Shown: positions 23,868-34,800, counted from the stretch's first letter. The stretch is DNA of 64,000 nt from CAWINY01 sp963837635 (GCA_963837635.1 CAWINY010000004.1:555723-619722); one strand, 5' to 3'. The notes: generated by a model not told the origin, from the sequence alone. Made by a program: numbers and translations.

Positions 23868-26165
23868 ATGCACGACAAGAGGAATTTTCACACCGAGCAC
23901 AGTTCACTATGCACGTTGAAACCAATCGCGCATGTGCATCCGGACGATGCGCAGATCGTCCATCCTCTCGAAGAACATCTGTCCGCTGTCGCACAGATGG
24001 CTGCGACGATGGCTGCGGATTTCGGCGCGGAAGAGTGGGGACAGCTGGCTGGCCACTGGCATGATCTGGGAAAGTACAGTGGGGCATTCCAGCAATACAT
24101 CCGTAGCGCCAGTGGATATGAGGCGCATCTTGTCGACGTCGTCTCTGGCAAAGTGAACCACTCTAGTGCGGGCGCTCTCCACGCCAAAGGAGAGTTTGGG
24201 GATTTAGGGCTGCCACTTGCATATCTCATCGCAGGTCATCATGCAGGCCTGGCCGACTGGTACGGAGACTCGGGCGGTGCATCTTCGCTCGAAAACAGGC
24301 TGAATGGCAAAGAGGCGGAAGGCTTGCTTCAGAAGGCAACGGGGCGCGCTCCTGAACAACTACTGAGGATGCCACGCCCGGCATTGAATCCGGCTGGATT
24401 CGGAAAGTCGAAGGGGTTGCACCTGTGGGTCCGCATGCTCTTTTCCTGTCTGACGGATGCGGACTTTCTGGATACCGAAGCCTTCATGGATGCGAAGAAG
24501 AGCAAGGCGCGTGGAGTCTACCCGGCACTTGCTACGCTACTCCCGCAATTCAACCGGGCAATGGAGGACAAAACGCAGCAGGCGCCAACGTCTGTGCTCA
24601 ACCGGCTCCGCGCCGATGTACTGCGGCAATGCCGCGAGAAAGCCGAAGGGCCGCCGGGGCTCTACACACTGACCGTGCCCACCGGTGGCGGCAAGACTCT
24701 TTCTAGCCTCGCCTTCGCGCTCGAACATGCAAGGCGCCACGGCAAGTGCCGCGTCATTTATGCCATTCCCTACACCAGCATCATCGAGCAGACGGCCAAT
24801 GTCTTCCGCGAAATCTTCGGTGATGCCGTGCTCGAACACCATAGCAACCTGGATGCGGAGAAGGAGACGATCCCGAGCCGCCTGGCATCCGAGAATTGGG
24901 ACGCTCCGCTCATTGTCACCACGAACGTGCAGATATTTGAGTCGCTCTTTGCGGCGCGGACCAGCCGCTGCCGCAAACTACACAGTATGGTAAATAGCGT
25001 CATTCTTCTCGACGAAGCGCAGTTGCTGCCGCCAGAATTCCTGCAGCCACTGCTTGACGTCATGCGTCTGTTGACGGAACACTACGGCGTCACGTTTGTG
25101 CTCTGCACGGCGACGCAACCGGCGCTGGGCACGCGCCAGGATAGTTTCGGGCGAACATTGTTGCGCGGTGCCGGCGATGCCACGGAGATCGTCTCCGGCA
25201 CGGAGGAACTGTATCGCCAATTAGAGCGTGTGACGGTGAGCTTACCAGAGGATTTGACAACGCCGGGGAACTGGGATGAACTTGCCGCCGCGATAGCCTG
25301 TCATCCGTCCGTGCTGGCCATTGTGAACACGCGTGCCGATTGCCGCGAATTGCATCGCCGTATGCCGCCGGGAACGGTACATCTCTCCGCGCTCATGTGT
25401 GGCGAGCATCGCAGTTTCGTTATCGACCAGTTCAAACAGAAATTGGTACGCGGCGAACCGGTGCGCGTCGTCAGTACGCAGCTTATCGAAGCAGGTGTCG
25501 ACGTGGATTTCCCAGTCGTTTATCGCGCGCTTGCCGGTCTGGACTCAATTGCGCAGGCAGCCGGGCGCTGCAACCGGGAAGGCAAGCAAGCAGGAAAGGG
25601 ACAGGTAATCGTATTCGTTTCGCCCAAGCCAGCGCCTCTTGGTCTGCTGCGTTTCGGCGAAGATACCTGCAAAGCGATTCTGAACGAACGTCCGGAGAAA
25701 CCCCTAACACCTGAACAGTTCACCCGCTATTTCACTCATTATTACTGCAAAGTGGGCCGCGAGGGACTGGATAAACACGGCATCGAGGAACTTCTGACCA
25801 AGGATGCGGAGCAATGCAGGATTCAGTTCCGCACGGCCGCTGAGCGTTTCCAGTTGATCGACGAAGACGGCAGCGTTCCGGTGATTGTTCCCTACGCGAC
25901 TCCGGAGGGTCCACGCCGCGATAGCCGTCCGCTCATCGCGCGGCTACGCTCGGGAGAGATGCATCGCGGGCTGCTGCGCGAGCTACAGCGGTTCACCGTT
26001 ACGGTTCGCAAACACGACTTTCATACTCTCTTCAATGCTGGCGACCTCGATGAAATCGCGCCCGAGCTTTGGGTCTTGAAAAACGAAACTGCCTACCGTC
26101 ACGACCGTGGCCTGCTTGTGGCGGGGAGCGATAATCCCGATCCACGGGAACTCTATGCGGGCTGA
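23868..26165 (+). CDS. cas3: CRISPR-associated nuclease-helicase Cas3 (type I-C)
   Basis: 765 residues from the ATG at 23868. The N-terminal HD nuclease has His37, the HD pair His65-Asp66 in GHWHDLGKYSGAFQQYI, His98 in VNHSSAGALHA and His124-His125 in IAGHHAGLADW. The SF2 helicase has Walker A PTGGGKT (271-277), IYAIPYTSIIEQTA (motif Ia region), DEAQ (382-385), TATQPAL and motif VI QAAGRCNREGK. All catalytic positions are filled. Cas3 is recruited by Cascade bound to target DNA, nicks the displaced strand and degrades it 3' to 5'. First gene of the cas operon. Confidence 0.95.
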   Translation: MHDKRNFHTEHSSLCTLKPIAHVHPDDAQIVHPLEEHLSAVAQMAATMAADFGAEEWGQLAGHWHDLGKYSGAFQQYIRSASGYEAHLVDVVSGKVNHSSAGALHAKGEFGDLGLPLAYLIAGHHAGLADWYGDSGGASSLENRLNGKEAEGLLQKATGRAPEQLLRMPRPALNPAGFGKSKGLHLWVRMLFSCLTDADFLDTEAFMDAKKSKARGVYPALATLLPQFNRAMEDKTQQAPTSVLNRLRADVLRQCREKAEGPPGLYTLTVPTGGGKTLSSLAFALEHARRHGKCRVIYAIPYTSIIEQTANVFREIFGDAVLEHHSNLDAEKETIPSRLASENWDAPLIVTTNVQIFESLFAARTSRCRKLHSMVNSVILLDEAQLLPPEFLQPLLDVMRLLTEHYGVTFVLCTATQPALGTRQDSFGRTLLRGAGDATEIVSGTEELYRQLERVTVSLPEDLTTPGNWDELAAAIACHPSVLAIVNTRADCRELHRRMPPGTVHLSALMCGEHRSFVIDQFKQKLVRGEPVRVVSTQLIEAGVDVDFPVVYRALAGLDSIAQAAGRCNREGKQAGKGQVIVFVSPKPAPLGLLRFGEDTCKAILNERPEKPLTPEQFTRYFTHYYCKVGREGLDKHGIEELLTKDAEQCRIQFRTAAERFQLIDEDGSVPVIVPYATPEGPRRDSRPLIARLRSGEMHRGLLRELQRFTVTVRKHDFHTLFNAGDLDEIAPELWVLKNETAYRHDRGLLVAGSDNPDPRELYAG

Positions 26166-26369
26166 TTCGCCAGCGTCTCGATAAGAGGTGTTGATTCAAT
26201 ACTTTGGCGCCTACGGCCGGCGGCCGAGGCGCGAGGCACGCACCCCTGATCCAGGGCGTTCGTATTGCTCAAGTGTGTACCCAATTCCAGGTTCAGGTTG
26301 CGAAACTGCACTCGGAAGGAGTTTAGTTCTTCTTCCAGAGTCTCCACAGAAAATCGATCAGGAGGCGCA
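26166..26369. other. cas3-cas5 spacer of about 200 bases
   Basis: An unusually long gap for a type I-C operon, where cas3 and cas5 are normally close. It contains a GC-rich stretch (CGGCCGGCGGCCGAGG near 26215). A minus-strand open frame here (26153-26347) shows no recognisable domain. Confidence 0.4.
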
Positions 26370-27049
26370 ATGCCTGCCCGCTTTTGTTTGGAAATCAGCG
26401 GAGATTTCGCCTGTTTTACCCGTCCGGAGATGAAGGTCGAGCGGGTAAGTTACGAGATCATCACGCCGTCTGCGGTACGAGCCGTCTTCGAATCCATTCT
26501 GTGGAAGCCTGCCATTCGTTGGCAGCCGGAGAGGGTTGAAGTGCTTGCGCCCATCCGCTGGACGACACTCCGGCGTAATGAAGTGGGGAGCAAGCTCTCT
26601 ACCGCGCAGGTGAAGAGCGCCATGCAGCGCGGGGCTGGCGCTGTGGCGCTCTATGTGGAGGAGGAGCGGCAACAGCGCGCCAGTCTACTGCTGCGCGATG
26701 TGCGTTACCGCGTCACGGCAAGCTTCTCCATGACCAGCCGAGCAGGCGCCGAAGAGAACACGCGAAAGTTCGCTGAGATGTTCGCGCGCCGCGCGGCCAA
26801 AGGACAGTGCATCAACCAGCCGTATCTCGGTTGCCGCGAATTCGCCTGCGACTTTCGCCTGATCGATCCGGAGACGGAACCGGGGCAACGAAACCCGCCG
26901 AGTTGCGCGGGGAACGGCAACTGGGCTGGATGCTTTACGACCTCGACTTCCGCGATGCAGCCTCGCCCCAGCCGCGCTTCTTTCAGGCACGGATGAAAGA
27001 TGGCGTCGTGAACATTCCGTCGTGGGAGAGCGAGGAGGTGCGGGGATGA
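26370..27049 (+). pseudogene. cas5: Cas5 (type I-C, Cas5d/Cas5c) with a -1-type frameshift
   Basis: The start ATG at 26370 has GGAGG six bases upstream. The frame reads the Cas5d N-terminus and body: FCLEISGDFACFTRPEMKVE, YEIITPSAVRAVFESILWKP, TLRRNEVGSKLS and KGQCINQPYLGCREFACDFR. At about 26885-26897 the family sequence leaves this frame and continues in the -1 frame as GERQLGWMLYDLDF, PQPRFFQARMKDGVVNIPS, ending at 27049. Read without shifting, translation would run on to 26996 with a nonsense tail. In type I-C, Cas5 both cuts pre-crRNA (replacing Cas6) and caps the crRNA 5' handle, so a real loss would affect the whole system. The shift lies at AAACCCG (26891-26897), which fits the X XXY YYZ slippage form; a sequencing error or a true mutation are equally possible. 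Confidence 0.85.
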
Positions 27050-28803
27050 TCCTCCAGGAATTGACCCGGTACTACGAGCGCAAGGCCAACGACCCGGAGA
27101 CGGCGCTGGCGCCCGAGGGCTTTGAGCAAAAGGAGATTCCTTTTCTCATCGTCCTCGATGCCAACGGGCAATTCGTGCAGATCGACGATACGCGCACGAT
27201 GGCAGGCAAGAAGAAACGCGCCCGCTCCTTTCTCGTTCCACAAGGGATTAAGAAGACCTCGGGCGTAGCGGCAAACCTGCTTTGGGACACTGCGGAATAC
27301 GTGCTTGGCGTCGATACCAAGGGAAAGCCGGAGCGCGTTGTCAGCCAGCACGCGGACTTCCTGACGCGATTGGCCGAGTTGCCTGCGGACGATGTGGGCG
27401 TGCGCGCTGTTCGCGCCTTTCTCGCCAACGCGCCGCTTGCGCAGCTTGAACGGTCTCCGTCCTGGGAGGAGATTCGAACCACGAATCCCATCCTTACCTT
27501 TCAGCTCGCCAGCGATACGGAGTTGGTCTGCGAGCGGGCTGCGGTCATTGCCAGACTGCGGGCCACAGCGGCGAACGCGTCTGCGGAAACATCGAGCGCC
27601 GCGCGGGGCATCTGCCTCATCACCGGGCAGGATGCTGAGATCGAGCGCCTGCATCCGGCGATCAAAGGAGTGTGGGGCGCACAGACCTCTGGCGCGAATA
27701 TCGTCTCCTTCAACCTGCGCGCCTTCGAATCTTACGGTAAGGAGCAAAAGCAGGGAGAAAACGCGCCTGTAAGCAAACGTGCTGCGTTTGCCTATACCAC
27801 GGCGCTCAATCATCTGCTCGGCAAAGACTCGACCCAGCGCATTCAGGTTGGCGATGCTTCCACCGTCTTCTGGGCCGAGACGCCATGTCTGCTGGAAGAC
27901 TCCTTTGCCAGCCTGCTCGGTGAACCGCCGAAGGATGATCCCGACCAGGGCACACGTGCTATCGCCGCGCTGTATCGTTCCGTCGAACAGGGAAGCCAAA
28001 ACGTCAACGAAGATGCACCGCGGTTCTTCGTTCTTGGCCTTGCCCCGAATGCTGCGCGCATCTCAATCCGCTTCTGGCTTACTGGAACCGTCCGGGAGTT
28101 TTCGCAGCGCATTGTGCGCCACTTTGCCGATATCGCCATCGATCATGCGCCGTATGAGCCGGCGTATCTCTCACTCTTCCGCCTGCTGGCCTGCACAGCA
28201 CTCCAGGGGAAGGCAGAGAATATCCCTCCCAACCTTGGCGGCGACACGATGCGGGCGATCCTCTCGGGGCTTCCGTATCCGGAGACGCTGCTGTTGGGTG
28301 CTATTCGTCGCATACGCGCAGAGCAAGAGGTGAACTATCCTCGCGCCGCGCTGATCAAAGCCTGCCTCAACCGTAAGACTCGCGGGGAGAATCCCGCACT
28401 CGAGGAGGAACTGCACGTGTCTCTCGACCTTGCGAACACCAATGTTGGCTATCGCCTGGGAAGGCTCTTCGCCGCGCTTGAAAAGGTGCAGGAGGAGGCC
28501 AGTCCCGGGCTCAACGCCACCATTCGCGACCGTTTCTATGGCGCGGCGTCTTCCACGCCAATCACTGTATTTTCAAACCTGCTCAAGCTCAAGAATCATC
28601 ATCTGGCCAAGATCGAGAACCGAGGGCGGGTCGTGAATTTCGAAAGGCTATTCGGGGAAATCGCCGATGCCATCGACGGCGACAAGAGTTTTCCCAATCA
28701 TCTGTCGATTGCCGACCAGGGCCGCTTCGCCATTGGCTATTATCACCAGAAACAGGCGTTCTACACCAGGAAGACAGAACCCGCTGAAGGAGAAGAAGCA
28801 TGA
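27046..28803 (+). CDS. cas8c: Type I-C CRISPR-associated protein Cas8c/Csd1
   Basis: 585 residues from the ATG at 27046, which overlaps the cas5 stop as ATGA and is preceded by GAGGAGG. The protein begins MILQELTRYYERKAND, the typical Csd1 start, and contains FLIVLDANGQFVQIDDTR, GVAANLLWDTAEYVLGVD, RGICLITGQDAEIERLHPAI and the C-terminal KTRGENPALEEELHVSLDLA, TNVGYRLGRLFAALEKVQEE and RYGAASSTP-like segments. Cas8c is the large subunit of the I-C Cascade complex and recognises the PAM; in I-C the C-terminal small subunit can be produced by internal initiation within this gene. Length fits the family. Confidence 0.93.
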   Translation: MILQELTRYYERKANDPETALAPEGFEQKEIPFLIVLDANGQFVQIDDTRTMAGKKKRARSFLVPQGIKKTSGVAANLLWDTAEYVLGVDTKGKPERVVSQHADFLTRLAELPADDVGVRAVRAFLANAPLAQLERSPSWEEIRTTNPILTFQLASDTELVCERAAVIARLRATAANASAETSSAARGICLITGQDAEIERLHPAIKGVWGAQTSGANIVSFNLRAFESYGKEQKQGENAPVSKRAAFAYTTALNHLLGKDSTQRIQVGDASTVFWAETPCLLEDSFASLLGEPPKDDPDQGTRAIAALYRSVEQGSQNVNEDAPRFFVLGLAPNAARISIRFWLTGTVREFSQRIVRHFADIAIDHAPYEPAYLSLFRLLACTALQGKAENIPPNLGGDTMRAILSGLPYPETLLLGAIRRIRAEQEVNYPRAALIKACLNRKTRGENPALEEELHVSLDLANTNVGYRLGRLFAALEKVQEEASPGLNATIRDRFYGAASSTPITVFSNLLKLKNHHLAKIENRGRVVNFERLFGEIADAIDGDKSFPNHLSIADQGRFAIGYYHQKQAFYTRKTEPAEGEEA

Positions 28804-29681
28804 CTACGCTGCAGAATCGCTATGACTTTGTGCTGCTGTTTGATGTGAAGGATGGCAATCCTAACGGCGATCCGGATGCGGGCAATCTGCCGCGTGTGGA
28901 TGCAGAGAGCGGGCGCGGTCTTGTCACCGACGTTTGCCTTAAACGTAAGGTGCGCAACTATGTAGGTGTTGCAAAAGGTGAGACGGCTCCCTATGAGATA
29001 TACGTCAAGGAAAAGGCAATTCTCAACAAGCAACACGAACGTGCCTACATCGGCATCGGTGCTGCTGAGTTGTTAAGTGGCGAGGATAAGAAGCGCAAGG
29101 GCGGCGACAGAGTGGACGATGCGCGCCGCTGGATGTGTCAGAATTTCTTCGATGTGCGCACCTTTGGCGCCGTGATGTCGACAGGCGTCAATTGCGGCCA
29201 GGTGCGCGGGCCGGTGCAGTTGACCTTCGGACGTTCGGTGGACCCCATCGTTTCACTCGAACACTCCATCACGCGCATGGCTGTAGCGACCGAAGCAGAG
29301 GCTGAGAAACAAGGCGGCGACAATCGCACCATGGGCCGCAAGTTCACTGTCCCCTATGGCCTCTATGTGGCGCACGGCTTTGTCTCCGCGCATCTGGCCG
29401 CGCAGACTGGCTTCTCCGAAGAGGATCTCCAGCTCTTCTGGGAGGCGCTGGTAAACATGTTCGAGCATGATCGCTCGGCTGCGCGCGGCGAGATGACTAC
29501 ACGCGGCCTCTACATCTTCAAGCACACGAGTGAACTCGGGAACGCTCCGGCGCACACGCTATTCAAGCGTATTCAGCCAAAACTTAGAAACGGCGTTCCG
29601 CGCGATTGGGAAGACTACAACGTGGCAGTGAACCGAGAAGACCTGCCCCAAGGCGTCGAACTGCAAATCCTGGGCGTGTAA
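28800..29681 (+). CDS. cas7: Type I-C Cas7 (Csd2)
   Basis: 293 residues. It overlaps cas8c by four bases (ATGA). N-terminus NRYDFVLLFDVKDGNPNGDP is the RRM-type Csd2 start (xxNPNGDPD), followed by GLVTDVCLKRKVRNYV and SVDPIVSLEHSITRMA and, toward the end, LGNAPAHTLFKRIQPKL. Cas7 multimerises along the crRNA to form the Cascade backbone. Length and motifs are complete. Confidence 0.95.
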   Translation: MTTLQNRYDFVLLFDVKDGNPNGDPDAGNLPRVDAESGRGLVTDVCLKRKVRNYVGVAKGETAPYEIYVKEKAILNKQHERAYIGIGAAELLSGEDKKRKGGDRVDDARRWMCQNFFDVRTFGAVMSTGVNCGQVRGPVQLTFGRSVDPIVSLEHSITRMAVATEAEAEKQGGDNRTMGRKFTVPYGLYVAHGFVSAHLAAQTGFSEEDLQLFWEALVNMFEHDRSAARGEMTTRGLYIFKHTSELGNAPAHTLFKRIQPKLRNGVPRDWEDYNVAVNREDLPQGVELQILGV

Positions 29682-29728
29682 CCTGAACCCATTTGCCCGC
29701 CGCGAGCTCCTTTTGCGCAGAGGACTGT

Positions 29729-30349
29729 ATGGAGCAGGACGAGTTCATTCTGCTGTCCGCGCTGCAGCACTACAGCTATTGCCCGCGCCAGTGCGCCCTG
29801 ATCCATGAGGAGCAGAGTTTCGCCGCAAATGTACACACGGCGCGCGGCGATGCGGTACACACGCGGGTCGATCTGGAGGGCTACGAGCTGCGTGCGGGCG
29901 GGCGCATCGAGCGGGCACTGCCTCTGGTCTGTGAACGGCTCGGCCTGATTGGCAAGGCCGATATTGTCGAATTCCTTCGGGACGGCACACCCTATCCCGT
30001 CGAATACAAGCATGGTCCGCGCCGCCAGCGAACGCACGATGACCTTCAACTGGCCGCTCAGGCGCTCTGCCTGGAAGAAATGACCGGCTGTCCCGTTCCG
30101 CTCGGTGCCATCTATCACGCCAGCAGCCACCGGCGGCGTGAGGTTGCAATTACGCCAGATCTGCGCCAGCTTGTGGCGAGCACGGCTCTTGCGATCCGCG
30201 CCATGCTGCAGGCAAGACATATGCCTCCTGCCGTCAACGATGCCCGCTGCCGCGAATGCTCGTTGGTCGATCTCTGCCAACCGCAGATGCTTGCTGGACA
30301 GGCAAGGAGGCGCGCTCTGCGCGCGCGCCTGTTCGATGCGGAGAATTGA
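29729..30349 (+). CDS. cas4: CRISPR-associated exonuclease Cas4
   Basis: 206 residues from the ATG at 29729 (AGAGGA seven bases upstream). Iron-sulfur cysteines: Cys18 or Cys22 in YSYCPRQCALIH and Cys174, Cys177, Cys183 in CRECSLVDLC. RecB-type nuclease residues: Asp78 (GKADIVEF) and Glu92-x-Lys94 (VEYKHG). Cas4 trims and orients prespacers so that spacers with the right PAM are integrated. It overlaps the cas1 start by one base. Confidence 0.94.
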   Translation: MEQDEFILLSALQHYSYCPRQCALIHEEQSFAANVHTARGDAVHTRVDLEGYELRAGGRIERALPLVCERLGLIGKADIVEFLRDGTPYPVEYKHGPRRQRTHDDLQLAAQALCLEEMTGCPVPLGAIYHASSHRRREVAITPDLRQLVASTALAIRAMLQARHMPPAVNDARCRECSLVDLCQPQMLAGQARRRALRARLFDAEN

Positions 30350-31380
30350 TGCAAACGCTACTCAATACGCTCTATCTCACGCTGTCCGGCTATCTGCACC
30401 TCGACAACGATACCCTGCGTTTTGATGTGGAGCGCGAAACCCGCCTGCGCGTTCCGCTGCATCACATCGGCAGCGTCGTCTGCTTGGGGGATGTGCTGGT
30501 TTCGCCTGCCGTCATGGGCCGGTTAGCCGAGGAAGGGAAGGCACTGGTTCTTCTCGACCGCAACGGGCGTTTCAGGGCCCGTCTTGAGGGTCCCATCAGC
30601 GGAAATATACTGCTCCGCCAAGCGCAGTTCGCGCGCGCCGACTCGCCGGAGTTTTCGCTCGCTCACGCCCGAGCCTGCATCGCCGGCAAACTCAAGAACA
30701 GCCGCTATGTGCTGCTGCGCGGCGCCCGCGACGCGAATGACGAACTGGATGCGGAACGCCTGCGCGCAACCGCCGAAGCGCTGGCCAGCAATCTGCGCCA
30801 TCTGGAATCCTCTCCCACGCTGGATGTCGTGCGTGGGCTCGAAGGCGAATCCGCACGCCGCTACTTTGCCGTCTTCCCGTGTCTGATTCGCAGCGACCAA
30901 CGTGCCGCCTTCACTCCGGATGGCCGCAGCCGCCGTCCCCCGCGTGATCGCATGAACGCGCTACTCTCTTTCCTCTACAGCATGTTGATGAATGATTGCC
31001 GTACGGCGCTGGAATCGGTGGGACTCGACCCGCAGCTTGGCTACCTGCATACCATTCGTCCCGGTCGCGCCGCGCTGGCCTTGGACCTGATGGAAGAGTT
31101 CCGCTCCATACTTGCGGATCGTCTGGCACTGACACTCGTGAATCGCAAACAACTCAATGCTGGCGATTTTGAAGAACGCCCTGGAGGCGCAGTCCAACTG
31201 CACGATGCCGCGCGCAAAACACTGATCCTCGCCTACCAGGAACGCAAACAGGAGCTCACCACCCACCCGCTGCTCGATCAGAAGCTGGCAATTGGACTGC
31301 TGCCGCAGATCCAGGCTCGGCTGCTGGCGCGCGTCATCCGCGGTGAAGCTGAAGACTACCTTCCCTACCTGGAGCGTTAG
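30349..31380 (+). CDS. cas1: CRISPR integrase Cas1 (type I-C)
   Basis: 343 residues, the normal I-C length, from the ATG at 30349 within the TGATG overlap with cas4. The metal-binding triad is present: Glu165 (RGLEGESARRYF), His234 (LGYLHTIRPGR) and Asp246/Glu249 (LALDLMEEFR). With Cas2 it inserts new spacers at the leader end of the array. The large array beside it shows that adaptation has been active in this lineage. Confidence 0.96.
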   Translation: MQTLLNTLYLTLSGYLHLDNDTLRFDVERETRLRVPLHHIGSVVCLGDVLVSPAVMGRLAEEGKALVLLDRNGRFRARLEGPISGNILLRQAQFARADSPEFSLAHARACIAGKLKNSRYVLLRGARDANDELDAERLRATAEALASNLRHLESSPTLDVVRGLEGESARRYFAVFPCLIRSDQRAAFTPDGRSRRPPRDRMNALLSFLYSMLMNDCRTALESVGLDPQLGYLHTIRPGRAALALDLMEEFRSILADRLALTLVNRKQLNAGDFEERPGGAVQLHDAARKTLILAYQERKQELTTHPLLDQKLAIGLLPQIQARLLARVIRGEAEDYLPYLER

Positions 31381-31382
31381 CC

Positions 31383-31673
31383 GTGCTCATCCTCGTCTGT
31401 TACGACGTATCGACGGAAACGCCTCAGGGACGCAGACGCTTGCGCCGCGTGGCCAAAGCCTGCGAAGCCATCGGACAACGCGTGCAGAAATCGGTCTTCG
31501 AATGCCGCGTGGATCGCATGCAATACGAACAACTCGAACGAGCGTTGCTTGCAGAAATCGACCCGGAAGAAGATTGCCTTCGCGTGTACAGGCTCACCGA
31601 GCCGTCCAATCAATACGTCAAGGAATATGGTAAATTCAGGGCAATCGATTTTGACGGGCCGCTGGTGGTATAG
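31383..31673 (+). CDS. cas2: CRISPR-associated endoribonuclease-fold protein Cas2
   Basis: 96 residues from a GTG at 31383, two bases after cas1. Ferredoxin-like fold with conserved Asp8 in LVCYDVS, RRRLRRVAKACEAIGQRVQK and the strand SVFECRVD. It bridges two Cas1 dimers in the spacer-integration complex. Last cas gene before the leader. Confidence 0.95.
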   Translation: MLILVCYDVSTETPQGRRRLRRVAKACEAIGQRVQKSVFECRVDRMQYEQLERALLAEIDPEEDCLRVYRLTEPSNQYVKEYGKFRAIDFDGPLVV

Positions 31674-31856
31674 CAGCAGCCGCGAACCTCTAGCTCCCGC
31701 CAAAACCGGTGAGCTTCGCGCCATGCATAACCCGATCATTCCACACCAGATAGCTTCGGCACCCTGCTGCCAGCCGTCTCGGAACCGCCCTCCTCAAAAC
31801 AGGTTCGCGCATTCCGTGCGGTACAACCATGATCGGCAAGGGTTTGTACGCGAGGA
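31674..31856 (+). promoter_or_regulatory. CRISPR leader
   Basis: 183 bases between the cas2 stop and the first repeat, with no credible gene. The array is transcribed rightward from here, inferred from the ATTGAAAC end of the repeat (the crRNA 5' handle) and the position of cas1-cas2. No clear promoter boxes are visible by eye. Confidence 0.7.
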
Positions 31857-34800
31857 GCTTCACCCGGCAGCGATGCCGGGTGCGGATTGAAACAAGCTCT
31901 GGAGCAAAGCAACGTGCCAACCCGTGGGCTTCACCCGGCAGCGATGCCGGGTGCGGATTGAAACCCATATGATGTACCTATCATATAGGTGATGAACCGC
32001 TTCACCCGGCAGCGATGCCGGGTGCGGATTGAAACCGCGTATCCCTGGCGCTCCAGATACTTGGCCAGCGCTTCACCCGGCAGCGATGCCGGGTGCGGAT
32101 TGAAACATAAACCGTACTCGAATCTAGTACGGGCAAGATGGCTTCACCCGGCAGCGATGCCGGGTGCGGATTGAAACAAGAAGGGCATTATAAAACAGCC
32201 GGTAAATGTGGCTTCACCCGGCAGCGATGCCGGGTGCGGATTGAAACAACGATGTTCGCCCGGGAATATCCGTCCATCACCCGCTTCACCCGGCAGCGAT
32301 GCCGGGTGCGGATTGAAACATCTGCTGCTTGATGTCTTCGGCAATCTTGATGGCGCTTCACCCGGCAGCGATGCCGGGTGCGGATTGAAACCTTATTGGG
32401 TCTGCGCTCATTTCTGCTCCTTGCTCGCTTCACCCGGCAGCGATGCCGGGTGCGGATTGAAACCCCCATCTCAGCAACCCGACGCCTAAGCAGCCCTCGC
32501 TTCACCCGGCAGCGATGCCGGGTGCGGATTGAAACCTATGTTTGATTCCCTGTTGACTCAGGGCCGCTGCTTCACCCGGCAGCGATGCCGGGTGCGGATT
32601 GAAACCAGTAGTAACAATGATGTCACGCGATGGACGGTAGCTTCACCCGGCAGCGATGCCGGGTGCGGATTGAAACCGGCAAGCAAGTAACTGACATCGA
32701 AATGGAGGCAGCTTCACCCGGCAGCGATGCCGGGTGCGGATTGAAACACACTAAACCCCAATGGTAGAACGAAGCATCTCGCTTCACCCGGCAGCGATGC
32801 CGGGTGCGGATTGAAACCTTGAACGATTTACGCGACCAGAAAACCATCGAGCTTCACCCGGCAGCGATGCCGGGTGCGGATTGAAACTTTATTGCGGCAA
32901 AACATTCACTGGTGGTGCTACGCTTCACCCGGCAGCGATGCCGGGTGCGGATTGAAACTGAAAATCGCCCGTAAGTATAGGCGAGCATAAACGCTTCACC
33001 CGGCAGCGATGCCGGGTGCGGATTGAAACACGCATTCATCACCATTGAAAACGGCGTAGAGTTGCTTCACCCGGCAGCGATGCCGGGTGCGGATTGAAAC
33101 CCAATCGCAGCAAAGTTGCCCGCCAATTGCTGTAGCTTCACCCGGCAGCGATGCCGGGTGCGGATTGAAACCAGGGCTGGCATGGTATTCCAGCATGGAC
33201 GATATGCTTCACCCGGCAGCGATGCCGGGTGCGGATTGAAACCCTTTGATGTTCCGTCCCCTACCCTAGATCAGATGCTTCACCCGGCAGCGATGCCGGG
33301 TGCGGATTGAAACCGACCCACGGGTCCGTGACTGCATTTTGGTAGCTGCTTCACCCGGCAGCGATGCCGGGTGCGGATTGAAACTGCATCGCGGTGGCAG
33401 CCCGCTTCTGCGACACGCCGCTTCACCCGGCAGCGATGCCGGGTGCGGATTGAAACCAGTCGTGACGCTCAGCACGTCGCTAATGTCGAAGGCTTCACCC
33501 GGCAGCGATGCCGGGTGCGGATTGAAACTGGCATGCGCTCCAAGTTTGGCCGCGGAAAGCACTGCTTCACCCGGCAGCGATGCCGGGTGCGGATTGAAAC
33601 AAGCCATTCCGCCGCTTCGCGGGCCAAAATACGCAACGCTTCACCCGGCAGCGATGCCGGGTGCGGATTGAAACCCCCAAGTGCTCCGCGATGAGATGGA
33701 GTCTTGCCGCGCTTCACCCGGCAGCGATGCCGGGTGCGGATTGAAACATTCAGTGTCCAGCCGGCTGATTATATCGACTTGCTTCACCCGGCAGCGATGC
33801 CGGGTGCGGATTGAAACCAGTCAGTCAAGGCTTCGGAGTGAGCATCCACCGGCTTCACCCGGCAGCGATGCCGGGTGCGGATTGAAACTTCGGCCGCAGC
33901 TTGCCGGCGTACCACTTGCGCGCTTCACCCGGCAGCGATGCCGGGTGCGGATTGAAACTTCTGCGCTTTGCGCCTTGGTGGTCACTTCCGCCGCTTCACC
34001 CGGCAGCGATGCCGGGTGCGGATTGAAACCTTCAAGCGTAGGTGATCGAGTTCGCCATCTTGGCTTCACCCGGCAGCGATGCCGGGTGCGGATTGAAACG
34101 CTACCGTGCGATAGCTTGGCATCTCGGACGCGCGGCTTCACCCGGCAGCGATGCCGGGTGCGGATTGAAACAGGACATCCGAACCCTTGTCACCAGCGTG
34201 AAAGCGCTTCACCCGGCAGCGATGCCGGGTGCGGATTGAAACTCAGGTAGCCGAGCCGGGCAACTGTATGCTCTCTCGCTTCACCCGGCAGCGATGCCGG
34301 GTGCGGATTGAAACACGCCGGGCTGCCGCCACTTCCGCCGCCGCACCAGTGCTTCACCCGGCAGCGATGCCGGGTGCGGATTGAAACCCGTAGATCACCC
34401 CAAGGCGGCGGACACTCCCGGCGCTTCACCCGGCAGCGATGCCGGGTGCGGATTGAAACAGTATCCCGTCAATCGCGGTAATGGCTTTAGCCAGCGCTTC
34501 ACCCGGCAGCGATGCCGGGTGCGGATTGAAACCCGTGATGCCAGAGGCGCTTACCGGCGGTTGCTGGCTTCACCCGGCAGCGATGCCGGGTGCGGATTGA
34601 AACCGGCTCGGGTGGCTCATGCAGTCGCCGTCCGGTGCTTCACCCGGCAGCGATGCCGGGTGCGGATTGAAACAGCACGTCGAGCACTTCCGCATCAAAG
34701 GCCTTATCGCTTCACCCGGCAGCGATGCCGGGTGCGGATTGAAACATCCGAAGATCGAAGGTGTAATCCCCTATGTGGGGCTTCACCCGGCAGCGATGCC

